Notes under the pieces: model-generated | Seen by the model: only the letters and a program-made list of their open reading frames with translations | The model's database searches: none | Told to the model about the DNA's origin: nothing | Part shown: one piece after another, positions 44,045 through 53,031 of the stretch | Layout: the number at the start of each line of letters is the position of its first letter | How positions within the stretch are numbered: the stretch's first letter is position 1 | From: Polynucleobacter sp. Adler-ghost | GTDB taxonomy: Bacteria > Pseudomonadota > Gammaproteobacteria > Burkholderiales > Burkholderiaceae | Direction of reading: 5' to 3' | Length of the DNA stretch: 64,000 bases | NCBI RefSeq assembly: GCF_018688495.1 | Contig: NZ_CP061320.1 | Coordinates: 902,586 to 966,585, forward strand | Made by a program: the position numbers and the translations under genes

Positions 44045-45343
44045 TTAGCAGTTGCTGCAAGAGTTAGCCTCAACAGGTGCTGGTTCTTGGGTGTAGCGCG
44101 CAATAAATGCATGCTTACTCTTGAGTGGTAATTGAATCCACACAAAGTGACCTGAGCCGGGGGCAACATCAATTGGCTCGTCTTTGAGATTCCACATGGC
44201 ATCCAAGACCATATCTTGATTACCCTCGGGTTCAATGATTTCTAACTTATCACCAATCGAGAAACGATTTTTGACATCTACCTTGACGCGACCTGAGGCC
44301 TCATCAATCTCTAAGGTCTCGCCAACATACAAACTTCTACCCGAGAGGGAGTGGCCACGCATATAGAGTTGATATTCTTTATCGTGGTGACGCTCATAGA
44401 AGCCATCGGTATAGCCACGATTTGCAAGGCCTTCCAAATTACCAATTAGTGACATATTCATTGGACGACCGGCTACTGCATCATCAATCGCAGTGCGATA
44501 GGATTGGCAGGTACGAGAAACATAATAGGGCGACTTGGTGCGACCCTCAATCTTGAATGAATCGACGCCCATCTTGGTCAAGCGTTCAATATGCTCAATA
44601 GCACGCAAATCTTTTGAGTTCATGATGTAAGTGCCGTGCTCATCTTCTTCCATGGGCATTAAATCATCTGGACGACGTGCCTCCTGAAGAAGAACTACAT
44701 CACCACTAGTATTTTGTTGTCCGGGCTTGACCTTGTAATCCCAACGACAGGCATTAGTACAAGCACCTTGATTGGAGTCGCGATGAGACATGTAGCCAGA
44801 TAGTAGGCAGCGGCCAGAGTAGGCAATACACAAAGCACCATGTACAAATACTTCTAATTCCATTTCTGGACAGTCTTGACGCACTTCTTCAATTTCATCA
44901 AAAGATAGCTCGCGTGACAGAATCACTCGACTGATACCAACAGAGCGCCAGAATTTTGCAGAGGCACCATTCACTGTATTGGCTTGAACAGATAAATGAA
45001 TCGGCATATCTGGCCAAGCTTCTCTGGCCATCATGATGAGGCCAGGATCTGACATGATCATCGCATCAGGCTTTAATGCAACTACAGGATCCATATCCTT
45101 AATATAGGTGCGCGTCTTACCACCATGAGGCAGGAGGTTGGATACGAGATAAAACTTTTTACCTAAAGCATGGGCAGTATCAATACCTTCTTTGAGCGTC
45201 TCCATTTTTCCGAAGTCGTTATTGCGTACTCGCAGGGAATAACGCGGCTGCCCAGCATAAATAGCGTCAGCACCAAAGTCAAAGGCAGTACGCAGCATGG
45301 AGAGGCTGCCGGCAGGGGCGAGAAGTTCTGGAATCTTGGTCAT
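44045..45343 (-). CDS. trhP: U32-family tRNA U34 hydroxylase TrhP (YegQ)
   Basis: YegQ/TrhP group of U32 'peptidases', which in E. coli act with prephenate to hydroxylate U34 of tRNAs and are not proteases. It has 432 residues. IPELLAPAGSLSMLRTAFDF is the U32 N-terminus, and the cysteine-rich U32 signature is FVHGALCIAYSGRCLLSGYM followed by CTNACRWDYKV, four Cys that may hold an Fe-S cluster. The C-terminal beta-barrel extension (about 340-432) is typical of the YegQ branch. The very C-terminus SCSNC adds a vicinal-type Cys pair. Confidence 0.9.
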   Translation of the reverse strand: MTKIPELLAPAGSLSMLRTAFDFGADAIYAGQPRYSLRVRNNDFGKMETLKEGIDTAHALGKKFYLVSNLLPHGGKTRTYIKDMDPVVALKPDAMIMSDPGLIMMAREAWPDMPIHLSVQANTVNGASAKFWRSVGISRVILSRELSFDEIEEVRQDCPEMELEVFVHGALCIAYSGRCLLSGYMSHRDSNQGACTNACRWDYKVKPGQQNTSGDVVLLQEARRPDDLMPMEEDEHGTYIMNSKDLRAIEHIERLTKMGVDSFKIEGRTKSPYYVSRTCQSYRTAIDDAVAGRPMNMSLIGNLEGLANRGYTDGFYERHHDKEYQLYMRGHSLSGRSLYVGETLEIDEASGRVKVDVKNRFSIGDKLEIIEPEGNQDMVLDAMWNLKDEPIDVAPGSGHFVWIQLPLKSKHAFIARYTQEPAPVEANSCSNC

Positions 45344-45380
45344 GGTGCTATTTTAAGGTCTACTGAGAGCTTTGGCTCGA

Positions 45381-46250
45381 TTACTCATCCGCTATAGAGT
45401 TGCGCAGTATTCCAATAGATTCAATTTCAATCTCACAAATATCGCCTGGTTTCATGAAAACAGGGGGTGTCCTTGCATAGCCAACGCCAGCCGGGGTTCC
45501 GGTAATGACCAGATCGCCAGGCTCCAGCGTCATGCACTCTGTTATCAGCACAATGGTCTCTGCCACGTTCCATAAAAAGTCTTTGGTATTGGCGTTTTGC
45601 ATAACCTGACCATTTAAGCGCGACTGAATTTTCAAGCCATCGCAGCCAAGGGGAAGCTCATCTGGCGTCACTAACCATGGCCCGAAAGCACCAGTTTGAT
45701 CAAAGTTTTTACCAATAGTCCATTGGGTCGTTTTACGTTGGTAATCTCGAATACTGCCATCATTAAAAATGCTGTATCCCGCTACACATTCCAAAGCGTT
45801 TTCTAATGTCAGATGGCGCGCCTTTTTACCAACCACAAAGGCGAGCTCTGCTTCGTAATCTAACTTATCGGAAACCTGAGGTCGAATGATGGGACTTAAG
45901 TGCGCTGTTAATGAGCTGGGACCACGCATAAAAAAACTGGGGTATTCAGGTCTTGCATTGCCACCTTCTTTTGCATGGTCAGCATAGTTCAGACCCATAC
46001 AGATAATTTTTCCGGGTCTCTCAATGGGCGATCTAAAAGTGATAGTGTCTATCTCTCCTTTAATTGCCTTGGAGTTTTGGATCGCTGCTGCAGCACGATT
46101 TAAGATTTCTTGAGATTCAATAATGGCTTGCAAGTTATTGGGTATCAATGGATCTGTGGCAGATAGATTAATAAAGCTATTAGCGCTCCCCACTAAAAGA
46201 GCCCCCACACCGTCTTGGCCACTTGAATCTCGATAACTAAATAGTCTCAT
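45381..46250 (-). CDS. Fumarylacetoacetate hydrolase (FAH) family protein
   Basis: A 289-residue FAH-fold hydrolase or decarboxylase. IICMGLNYADHAKEGG is the family opening, PQVSDKLDYEAELAFVVGKK carries the metal ligands, and EPGDLVITGTPAGVGYARTPP is the closing motif. The family includes acylpyruvases, oxaloacetate decarboxylases and ureidoglycolate-lyase-like enzymes. The ATG has a good site (TTGGAGGC). It is divergent from the ThDP enzyme gene across 178 bases, suggesting shared regulation of a small catabolic locus. Confidence 0.88.
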   Translation of the reverse strand: MRLFSYRDSSGQDGVGALLVGSANSFINLSATDPLIPNNLQAIIESQEILNRAAAAIQNSKAIKGEIDTITFRSPIERPGKIICMGLNYADHAKEGGNARPEYPSFFMRGPSSLTAHLSPIIRPQVSDKLDYEAELAFVVGKKARHLTLENALECVAGYSIFNDGSIRDYQRKTTQWTIGKNFDQTGAFGPWLVTPDELPLGCDGLKIQSRLNGQVMQNANTKDFLWNVAETIVLITECMTLEPGDLVITGTPAGVGYARTPPVFMKPGDICEIEIESIGILRNSIADE

Positions 46251-46260
46251 TGCAAAGCCT

Positions 46261-46273
46261 CCAATTAAATTGG
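46261..46273. promoter_or_regulatory. Palindrome overlapping the FAH-family gene ribosome-binding region
   Basis: CCAATT-A-AATTGG, a perfect 6-base inverted repeat with a single central base. On the minus strand its last four bases run into the GGAGG-type ribosome-binding site of the FAH gene. It is in the divergent intergenic region with the ThDP enzyme gene and is a possible operator. Confidence 0.35.
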
Positions 46274-46428
46274 TTTATTGGTTGTTAGTGATGGCAGTAT
46301 AGGGCAGTCTCTAAGGCTGATAAGTCTCTTCGATGGGTCATCCTTTCAGCTCCATTGCTTGATAAAGTGTGATAACTTTCTGATACTAGTCACACACATC
46401 CAAAATCTTTAGAAAGCCAATCAACATC

Positions 46429-48087
46429 ATGGAGACCCCAATTAAAGTGCTAAATGGTGGCCAAATCCTCGCAAATGCATTGGCAAGGCAGGGTGTAGAT
46501 ATAGCCTTTGGCGTTCCTGGTGAGAGTTTTCTGCCATTATTAAATGGCTTAGTTGATCACCCTGATTTTCGATTCATCACCTGTCGACAAGAGGGTGGCG
46601 CCGCTTATATGGCAGAGGCCTATGCAAAATTAACAGGCCGCCCTGGCGTCCTCATGGTAACTCGTGGGCCTGGAGCCTCGAATGCCATGATTGGAATGCA
46701 TACGGCTTATCAAGACTCAAGCCCAATGGTTTTATTGGTCGGACAAGTTGGCACTGATATGGTTGAGCGTGAGGCCTTCCAGGAAATTGACTATCGCCGC
46801 ATGTACTCAGAATGCGCTAAATGGGTTGGTAGCATCGATCGCGTCGACCGGATTGATGAATTTGTTTCCCATGCCTTCCATGTGGCTCAGGCAGGTCGAA
46901 AAGGCCCTGTTGTATTAGCTTTACCAGAAGATGTGCTGTATATGACTGGTCAAGAAAACCCTGTCAAAGCTGCCCATCTCGTTCAGCCAGGCTTAGATCT
47001 CCAGAGTTTTAATCAAGCAATGGCTGCCTTTACCTCTGCTAAAAATCCAATGGTGATCGCTGGCGGTGGCAATTGGAACCATACTGCATGCGAAGCTTTA
47101 CGTTCTTGGGCAAACGCGCAGGCCATACCAGTTGCCACCAGCTTTCGTTCTCAAGATGTGATTGACAATCTAGATCCTGCATTTGCAGGTGACCTGGGTA
47201 TTGGCGCTAATCCTGCCTTGGTGAGGCGTATTCAAGAGGCGGATGTTTTGTTAGTCATCGGAGAGCGCCTTGGAGAGATGACAACCGCTGGCTACAGCAT
47301 ATTGACTGTGCCTCAAGCAAAAGTAAAATTAATTCACGTGCTGTCGGGTCCAGAAGAGTTGGGCCGTGTATATCGACCTGACTTTGCTATCAATTGCAGT
47401 CCAGAAAATTTCTGTTCAGCATTAAAAATGGTGCAGATGAATGCTCATCATGACCGCACCACTATGAAGCTGGCCCATGATGAGTACCTCGCTTTCTCTA
47501 GTCCTGTAACAGTTAAGGGTGACTTGCAATTAGCGTTCATCATGGACTCTTTACCAGATCTCATACCGCGTGATGCCATTATTACTAATGGTGCTGGGAA
47601 TTTTGCAACCTGGGTCCATCGTTTTTATCCCTACGGGGCATATAAAACCCAATTGGCACCTGCCAATGGATCCATGGGCTATGGTCTACCTGCCGCAATT
47701 GCTGCAAAGATTACTAGCCCAGAAAAAGTGGTGATTGCAGTATGTGGTGATGGCGACTTTATGATGAATTGCCAAGAGCTAGCTACTGCTGCTCGTTACG
47801 ATGCCTACCCAATTGTTTTAGTGGTGAATAACAGCATGCTTGGCACTATTCGTATGCATCAAGAGAGAGAGTTTAAGTCTCGCGTGATTGCGACTGGTTT
47901 AACCAATCCTAATTTTGTGAAGTTTGCAGATAGTTTTGGAATGCCTGGTTTTAGAGTCAGCAAGACCGAGGAATTTGCACCGGCATTTGCAAAGGCACTG
48001 GCTAGTAAAAAAGGTGCTTTGATTGAACTAGTCTTGGATCCAGAAGTGATTACCCCAACTAAACTGCTTTCTCAATTAGGGCAATAA
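46429..48087 (+). CDS. Thiamine-diphosphate-dependent enzyme, acetolactate-synthase-like
   Basis: A 552-residue three-domain ThDP enzyme of the AHAS/POX superfamily. The catalytic Glu55 is in TCRQEGGAAYMAEAYA, the central domain spans about 190-325, and the ThDP/Mg motif at about 442-470 reads CGDGDFMMNCQELATAARYD then VVNNSMLGTI. There is no regulatory subunit gene (ilvN/ilvH) next to it, so biosynthetic acetolactate synthase is unlikely. A decarboxylase or carboligase of a catabolic 2-oxo acid or oxalyl-type substrate is more probable. It is divergent from the FAH gene and convergent with a Bug binding protein. Confidence 0.85.
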   Translation: METPIKVLNGGQILANALARQGVDIAFGVPGESFLPLLNGLVDHPDFRFITCRQEGGAAYMAEAYAKLTGRPGVLMVTRGPGASNAMIGMHTAYQDSSPMVLLVGQVGTDMVEREAFQEIDYRRMYSECAKWVGSIDRVDRIDEFVSHAFHVAQAGRKGPVVLALPEDVLYMTGQENPVKAAHLVQPGLDLQSFNQAMAAFTSAKNPMVIAGGGNWNHTACEALRSWANAQAIPVATSFRSQDVIDNLDPAFAGDLGIGANPALVRRIQEADVLLVIGERLGEMTTAGYSILTVPQAKVKLIHVLSGPEELGRVYRPDFAINCSPENFCSALKMVQMNAHHDRTTMKLAHDEYLAFSSPVTVKGDLQLAFIMDSLPDLIPRDAIITNGAGNFATWVHRFYPYGAYKTQLAPANGSMGYGLPAAIAAKITSPEKVVIAVCGDGDFMMNCQELATAARYDAYPIVLVVNNSMLGTIRMHQEREFKSRVIATGLTNPNFVKFADSFGMPGFRVSKTEEFAPAFAKALASKKGALIELVLDPEVITPTKLLSQLGQ

Positions 48088-48112
48088 AAAAAGAGGGGCG
48101 ATGCTCCTCTTT
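48084..48112. terminator. Intrinsic terminator between the ThDP enzyme and Bug-protein genes
   Basis: Hairpin AAAGAGGGGC/GCTCCTCTTT (48090-48112, one G-T pair, 3-base loop). On the minus strand it is followed by a run of seven T (TTTTTTTATT), which suits the convergent Bug gene. On the plus strand only TTTC follows, so it is weaker there. Confidence 0.8.
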
Positions 48113-48131
48113 CAGTAAGTCAGCTGGAAAC

Positions 48132-49163
48132 TTAATCCACCTTTGCACCAGAATCTTTGACAACTTTTGTCCACTTCGCAATTTCATTTTTAATGAAAGT
48201 TGAGAATTGAGCAGGTGTATTTCCAACTGGCTGTGCACCCATTGCTAAATATTTTTCTCTCACAGCAGCGCTATTGATAGCAGCCATCAGTACGGCGCTA
48301 TCTTTATTGAGAATATCTGCCGGCATATTCGCGGGGCCGACAACACCGAACCAAGAAGTTGCCTCATAGCCAGGTAAGTTTGCTGCCTCAGCTATGGTTG
48401 GTAGATCTGGAAATGCAGGTGAGCGTTTGGCACTAGTAACTGCCAATGCCTTTAAACGACCAGCACGAATAAAGTTAATTGAAGAAGGGAGATTGTCGAA
48501 CATGATGTCTACATTTCCTGCCATTAAATCAGTGACTGCTGGAGGACTGCCCTTATAAGGTAAGTGCACCATATACGTTTTTGTCATGGATTTAAATAAT
48601 TCTCCCGCCATATGAATCGAAGTGCCATTACCACTTGAAGCCATATTGACTTTACCTGGGTTAGCTCTGGCGTATGCAATTAAATCATTCACGCTACTGA
48701 TTTTGTTTTTAGCGGCAAATTCAGGATTCAGCACTAAGACATTAGGCAACTCCGCTACCAAAGTAATGGGAGTGAAATCCTTAACTGGATCAAATGGTAA
48801 CTTTCCGCCACCTTGGGTGTAGAGAGGAAGATTAATACCGTGCGTGCCCACGGAGGCCATGAGCCAGGTATAGCCATCTGGAGCGGATTTAGAAACTATT
48901 TCTGCGCCAATATTGCCACCTGCACCTGGCTTATTGTCAATTACAACATTCCACTTCGGGGTATTTAATAGCTCGCTTTGGAGTGGTCTGGCAATGTTAT
49001 CGGTTGCCCCGCCAGGAGGAAAGGGGACAATAAAACGTATTGGTTTATTTGGATAGTCTGATTGAGCGAGGGATATGTGACTAGTGCCAAGCAATATGGC
49101 GATCACTGCTGCAAAGAATAGGGGTATACGAATAAATACGTTTAAAAGCTTGCTTTGAATCAT
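48132..49163 (-). CDS. Bug-family (TctC-like) periplasmic solute-binding protein
   Basis: A 343-residue exported protein: signal peptide to about ISLAQS, then [51 protein letters not shown] and [19 protein letters not shown]. It is monocistronic, ends at an intrinsic terminator and points toward the ThDP enzyme gene. It resembles the Bug protein at 28953-29945. Its ligand is unknown. No TctAB genes are present nearby. Confidence 0.9.
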   Translation of the reverse strand: MIQSKLLNVFIRIPLFFAAVIAILLGTSHISLAQSDYPNKPIRFIVPFPPGGATDNIARPLQSELLNTPKWNVVIDNKPGAGGNIGAEIVSKSAPDGYTWLMASVGTHGINLPLYTQGGGKLPFDPVKDFTPITLVAELPNVLVLNPEFAAKNKISSVNDLIAYARANPGKVNMASSGNGTSIHMAGELFKSMTKTYMVHLPYKGSPPAVTDLMAGNVDIMFDNLPSSINFIRAGRLKALAVTSAKRSPAFPDLPTIAEAANLPGYEATSWFGVVGPANMPADILNKDSAVLMAAINSAAVREKYLAMGAQPVGNTPAQFSTFIKNEIAKWTKVVKDSGAKVD

Positions 49164-49371
49164 GTCTATCTCCCGTTTACTAAATTCACTCTAATGATGA
49201 TTTTTAATTCAGTGCTAAAAGCATAACAGAGCAAGTGGCAATTGGGATCTGGGAGATTAAAAGTCCTCATTTGGGTTCAATCTACGCCAATGAAGAGTAT
49301 CCTACGGGGTCTGTGGCGAGCCTTTCCATCCTACGTTGAAGGCACCCACTCAAGAATACAGAAAGAACACA

Positions 49372-49956
49372 ATGACCAAACTCACATCCAAGCCAATCCT
49401 GAAAAAAGCGAGCGGCATTTTGGCGCAAGAGTTTGCTATACCTAAAGATATCGCCTGGGCTTGGGTCACTTTGCTACTTTCTCAGGAAGAGCAAAAGCGC
49501 GATAGTGAAGAAAAGCGCTATGCCCGTATTGCAGAATTCGAAGCTTGGATTGTGGGATTAAACCTCCCGACGGACCCAAAAAATCCCGAGGGCGGCGCAG
49601 TCAGCCCAGAGTCAGTAAAAAATTCAGCTAGAAATGTATTTGAGTGGCCACATGAATACATCTTTGATGAGCCAGCAGCACCAAAACATCCAGACTCTAA
49701 AGTCAGCTATGGCGATACGATTACTAAGCCCATCTTGGATGCCATTAAAGATGCTGGAGGATCGGATGATCGCCCAGCACTCATTGCTATTTTGGAAGGC
49801 TACGTAAAAGAGGGTAAAGAGCCATTTGCCAACATCACATCAGAGGGTATTGAGTGGAAAGGCGGCAATTGGTCTGAGGGGGATAAATTCAATCTTCTCA
49901 CCATCAAAACATTAAATAACCGAATTGCTAATCTAAAAAAGAAGGGATTGGTCTAG
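49372..49956 (+). CDS. Hypothetical protein, unknown function
   Basis: A 194-residue soluble protein starting at the ATG at 49372 (a longer frame to 49336 adds 12 residues). It has no signal peptide or TM segment. The N-terminal half is helical and charged (LLLSQEEQKRDSEEKRYARI), and the middle is Pro/Asp/Glu-rich (LPTDPKNPEGGAVSPESV, FDEPAAPKHPDS). The C-terminal part ends in a basic helix (TLNNRIANLKKKGLV) that may bind nucleic acid. It stands alone between the Bug gene and tRNA-Asn, with its own promoter gap of about 200 bases and a terminator. No family is recognised. Confidence 0.65.
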   Translation: MTKLTSKPILKKASGILAQEFAIPKDIAWAWVTLLLSQEEQKRDSEEKRYARIAEFEAWIVGLNLPTDPKNPEGGAVSPESVKNSARNVFEWPHEYIFDEPAAPKHPDSKVSYGDTITKPILDAIKDAGGSDDRPALIAILEGYVKEGKEPFANITSEGIEWKGGNWSEGDKFNLLTIKTLNNRIANLKKKGLV

Positions 49957-49986
49957 AGTCAATCGATTCATCTTGACCACCAAAGA

Positions 49987-50010
49987 AAAAACCACCTAAA
50001 AGGTGGTTTT
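49987..50010. terminator. Bidirectional intrinsic terminator between the hypothetical gene and tRNA-Asn
   Basis: AAAACCACCT-AAA-AGGTGGTTTT, a 10-base perfect inverted repeat (7 of them A/C-G/T core) with T-run on the plus strand and, for the minus strand, TTTTTTC. It can end both the plus-strand gene and the minus-strand tRNA-Asn transcript. Confidence 0.9.
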
Positions 50011-50018
50011 CTTGTATT

Positions 50019-50093
50019 TGGCTCCTCGACGTGGGATCGAACCACGGACCAACAGATTAACAGTCTGCTGCTCTACCGCTGAGCTATCGAGGA
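50019..50093 (-). tRNA. tRNA-Asn (anticodon GUU)
   Basis: Cloverleaf on the minus strand. The acceptor TCCTCGA pairs with TCGAGGA, D arm TAGCTCAGCGGTAGAGCA, anticodon loop CTGTTAA (GTT), T arm CGTGGTTCGATCCCACG, discriminator G and encoded CCA (50019-50021). The divergent thiD start codon lies only 21 bases from its 5' end, so the tRNA promoter must lie inside thiD. Confidence 0.96.
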
Positions 50094-50114
50094 ATAAGCC
50101 GTTATTATAGCAAG

Positions 50115-50999
50115 ATGAAATCATCTACCCCAAGTTCTGTGCAGATCCCTAAAGTATTGACCATCGCTGGGTCCGATAGTGGCGGTGGCGCTGGCATACA
50201 GGCTGACCTCAAAGTCATCACAGCCCTTGGTGGATATGGGGTGACGGTGATCACTGCCATCACAGCCCAGAACACCTTGGGGGTAAGCCGTATTCAGGAT
50301 ATTGATCTTGATGTGGTTGAGGCTCAGATTGATGCGGTATTTATGGATATTGGGGTAGACATCGTCAAGATTGGTATGTTGGCTAGTCCAGAAATCGTTC
50401 GCACTGTGGCATCTGCTCTCAAGCGTCATGGCGCCAAAAGAATAGTCCTAGATCCTGTTCTGAGAGCTACTTCAGGCGCCAGTCTTGGTGGAGACGATAC
50501 CGCTCAAGCTATGATTAAAGAGTTATTTCCGATGGCTAGCTTAATCACTCCCAATTTGGAAGAGGCTGGCTTGCTCTTGGGTCGCGAGATCGAAGGAGTG
50601 AAGGATTTCAAGTTGGCGGCAGAAGAGTTGCTTGAGATGGGTCCTCAGGCAGTCTTGATTAAAGGAGGGCATCTGGATGCCAGCCATACTCAGCTGACAG
50701 ATTTTCTGATGTGGCGAACTATTGAAGATGGGCTTGAGGTGGTTCAATCAAAAGAATTCAAGCACTACCGGGTTAACACGCCTAATACCCATGGCACTGG
50801 CTGCTCACTGTCATCTGCTATCGCGACTTATTTAGCGGATGGTCACGATCTTTCTCATGCTGTTGCTAAGGCAATTGCTTATGTTGAGGCAGGGCTGGAA
50901 AAAGGTCGCTTCTTAAGTATTGGTGAGGGTCCAGGACCTTTATGGCACATGCATGATTTTTATCCAACCGCATTGCCAGAAGAAGAGGGTAAGTATTAA
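50115..50999 (+). CDS. thiD: Bifunctional hydroxymethylpyrimidine kinase / phosphomethylpyrimidine kinase
   Basis: Phosphorylates HMP and HMP-P to HMP-PP in thiamine synthesis. A ribokinase-like fold of 294 residues with VLTIAGSDSGGGAGIQADLK, GMLASPEIV, VLDPVLRATSGASL, TPNLEEAGLLLG and the anion-hole/catalytic motif NTPNTHGTGCSLSSAIA. It is convergent with thiE, the last gene of the thi operon, 26 bases apart. It is about 25 residues longer than E. coli ThiD, the extra being a C-terminal tail (LWHMHDFYPTALPEEEGKY). Confidence 0.94.
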   Translation: MKSSTPSSVQIPKVLTIAGSDSGGGAGIQADLKVITALGGYGVTVITAITAQNTLGVSRIQDIDLDVVEAQIDAVFMDIGVDIVKIGMLASPEIVRTVASALKRHGAKRIVLDPVLRATSGASLGGDDTAQAMIKELFPMASLITPNLEEAGLLLGREIEGVKDFKLAAEELLEMGPQAVLIKGGHLDASHTQLTDFLMWRTIEDGLEVVQSKEFKHYRVNTPNTHGTGCSLSSAIATYLADGHDLSHAVAKAIAYVEAGLEKGRFLSIGEGPGPLWHMHDFYPTALPEEEGKY

Positions 51000-51025
51000 A
51001 GATTCAGTATGCAAGATTTTAAGTG

Positions 51026-51952
51026 CTAGGTTTTCATCAACTCTTGCAGTCTCTTGACTGCCGCCTTGGGATCACTCGACCCATTAATTGCCCTGACAAC
51101 TGCAACTGAGCCAACGCCACTTTGTGCTACCGCATGAATACTACTTTCATCAATGCCGCCAATAGCCACCAAAGGGTAGTGACTCATCAATTGAGCATAT
51201 TTATACAAACGGCCCAAACCTTGGGGAGCAGTAGCCATTTTTTTCAGATTGGTTGCAAAGACTGCGCCCATAGCGATATAACTCGGGCAGAAACGATCTG
51301 CATGAACCATCTCAGCATAGCCGTGGGTACTCAGGCCTAAGCGTAGACCCGCAGATCGAATTGCATCCAAGTCTGCCACTTCTAGATCCTCTTGCCCCAG
51401 ATGCACGCCGTAGGCATCAGCTTCAATCGCCTCTTGCCAATAATCATTAATAAAGAGCAAAGTCTTGCTGCCTTTGACCGCCTCAACAGATTGCGCGATC
51501 TGCTTACGAATCAGTCTGCGATCATCTGATTTAAGTCGTAGTTGCACTGTTGGCACATCAGCCTCAATAGCACGCTTAACCCAATCAGCATCGGGCATTA
51601 CAGCATATAAACCCAAGCGCTGAGGACACTCGGCAAATGCATTGGGGTTCATGTTGCGAGTCCAAGGGAGTAAATCAAAATGCTCAGGTCTAGAGGGCCA
51701 TTTCAATGGGTTAAATCCACCATCTTGGTGAGCCATACGTGACCAAGCCTTGCCTAATACCTTAGCATCACATTCGATAAAGCCCATTTCAATCGATGCC
51801 AGTGCGCCTGCTAGCTCATAGTGATCTGCCGCATGCTCATTATCAATTTTTGGTGGCGGTGATGACATACTGTACGCTGGGATCGGCAAGCACATCCCAT
51901 CCTTAGCGTGGGCTGCAACAATTTGATCGGCAAGGTCGCGCACTAAGCTCAT
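51026..51952 (-). CDS. thiE: Thiamine-phosphate synthase with N-terminal extension
   Basis: Joins HMP-PP and HET-P to thiamine phosphate. The TIM-barrel ThiE domain is about 112-308: GLYAVMPDADWVKRAIEADV, VQLRLK, LFINDYWQEAIEADAYGVHLGQEDL, GLSTHGYAEM, YIAMGAVFATNLKKM and VAIGGIDESSI. It has 308 residues, about 100 more than E. coli ThiE. The N-terminal extension contains ELAGALASIEMGFIECDAKV and a GFNPLKWP stretch that resemble the C-terminal helices of ThiD. It is last in the thiC-O-S-G-E operon, 12 bases after thiG. Confidence 0.93.
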   Translation of the reverse strand: MSLVRDLADQIVAAHAKDGMCLPIPAYSMSSPPPKIDNEHAADHYELAGALASIEMGFIECDAKVLGKAWSRMAHQDGGFNPLKWPSRPEHFDLLPWTRNMNPNAFAECPQRLGLYAVMPDADWVKRAIEADVPTVQLRLKSDDRRLIRKQIAQSVEAVKGSKTLLFINDYWQEAIEADAYGVHLGQEDLEVADLDAIRSAGLRLGLSTHGYAEMVHADRFCPSYIAMGAVFATNLKKMATAPQGLGRLYKYAQLMSHYPLVAIGGIDESSIHAVAQSGVGSVAVVRAINGSSDPKAAVKRLQELMKT

Positions 51953-51964
51953 TTAATTAACTTC

Positions 51965-52783
51965 TTAACTTTGGTGCCAAAAAGGTGTACCAACTAATGG
52001 GGTGCTAGCTTGGGCAGACTGTTGTGCTGTCATGGCACCAGAGAGGTAGGCAGTGCGGCCAGCATCGACTGACATTGCAAATGCTTTAGCCATCGCTACC
52101 GGGTCATCGGCTAGTGCTACGGCCGTATTGAGTAATACGCCATCAAAACCCCATTCCATCACAGTGCATGCATGCGAGGGAAGGCCTAGTCCAGCATCCA
52201 CTAGAAGCGGAACCTTTAAGCGGTCACGTAAGAGTTTCAATGCATAAGGATTTAAAGGGCCCTGTCCAGTACCAATTGGAGCGGCCCACGGCATCACCGC
52301 TTGGCATCCTACGTCAACTAAGCGTTGGCACAAGATGAGATCTTCAGTGCAATAAGGCAATACCTTAAAACCATCTTTAATTAAAGTTTCTGCTGTAGAG
52401 ACTAAACGAAGGGTATCGGGTTGTAAGGTGTAGTCATCGCCGATGAGTTCTAACTTGATCCAGCTAGTTTCAAAAACCTCGCGTGCCATCTGCGCCGTAG
52501 CAATGACCTCTTTAGGGCTATGACATCCTGCGGTATTCGGTAAAACCGGTACAGCCATTTTCTTCAAGAGATCCCAAAAACCAGAATGCGCTTCAGTTGT
52601 AGAAGTGCCTTGCCTACGCAGGCTTACTGTAATCATTCCAGGATTGGATTGCTTCACAGCATTTTCCAATACCTGTGGAGAAGGGTAACGTGAGGTTCCT
52701 AGCAATAAGCGACTAGCAAAAGACTCGCCATACAGTAGCAATGGATCGGCTGTATTTAAAGTGTTTGGTAATGGGGCTGTCAT
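51965..52783 (-). CDS. thiG: Thiazole synthase
   Basis: Assembles the thiazole phosphate from DXP, dehydroglycine and ThiS thiocarboxylate. 272 residues from the ATG at 52783; a TTG three codons earlier is less likely. Markers: [61 protein letters not shown] and [14 protein letters not shown]. It lies between thiS and thiE. ThiO supplies the imine, implying an aerobic pathway. Confidence 0.95.
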   Translation of the reverse strand: MTAPLPNTLNTADPLLLYGESFASRLLLGTSRYPSPQVLENAVKQSNPGMITVSLRRQGTSTTEAHSGFWDLLKKMAVPVLPNTAGCHSPKEVIATAQMAREVFETSWIKLELIGDDYTLQPDTLRLVSTAETLIKDGFKVLPYCTEDLILCQRLVDVGCQAVMPWAAPIGTGQGPLNPYALKLLRDRLKVPLLVDAGLGLPSHACTVMEWGFDGVLLNTAVALADDPVAMAKAFAMSVDAGRTAYLSGAMTAQQSAQASTPLVGTPFWHQS

Positions 52784-52833
52784 GTTAATCAATTACTTTT
52801 ATTTAGATATTTCTTGATATGTTCGTTACAAAA

Positions 52834-53031
52834 TTAGCCGCCAGTAACAGGCGCTATGACTTCCATTTCATCACCTTCACGCAACACTTCTTCTGCATGC
52901 TTGGTCTTGGGAACAAATTCATAATTGACGGCAACGGCAAACGGTGGCCTGGCGTCGATGAGTAGCAATACATCATCAATCGTACTGTGATCTGGAACCT
53001 CTTTAGCAACTTGATTCACCATTATGCGCAT
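52834..53031 (-). CDS. thiS: Sulfur carrier protein ThiS
   Basis: A 65-residue ubiquitin-like sulfur carrier ending in the required Gly-Gly (APVTGG), adenylated and thiocarboxylated for thiazole formation. The core has the expected ALAVNYEFVPK-like strand (here FAVAVNYEFVPK) and LREGDEMEVIAPV. The ATG at 53031 overlaps the end of thiO by 10 bases. thiG follows after about 50 bases. No thiF is in the window. Confidence 0.93.
   Translation of the reverse strand: MRIMVNQVAKEVPDHSTIDDVLLLIDARPPFAVAVNYEFVPKTKHAEEVLREGDEMEVIAPVTGG

Noticed and set aside
49242..49445. Open frame of 67 codons before the orphan 194-residue gene
   Set aside because: It overlaps that gene in another frame, lacks a ribosome-binding site and shows no protein-like pattern.
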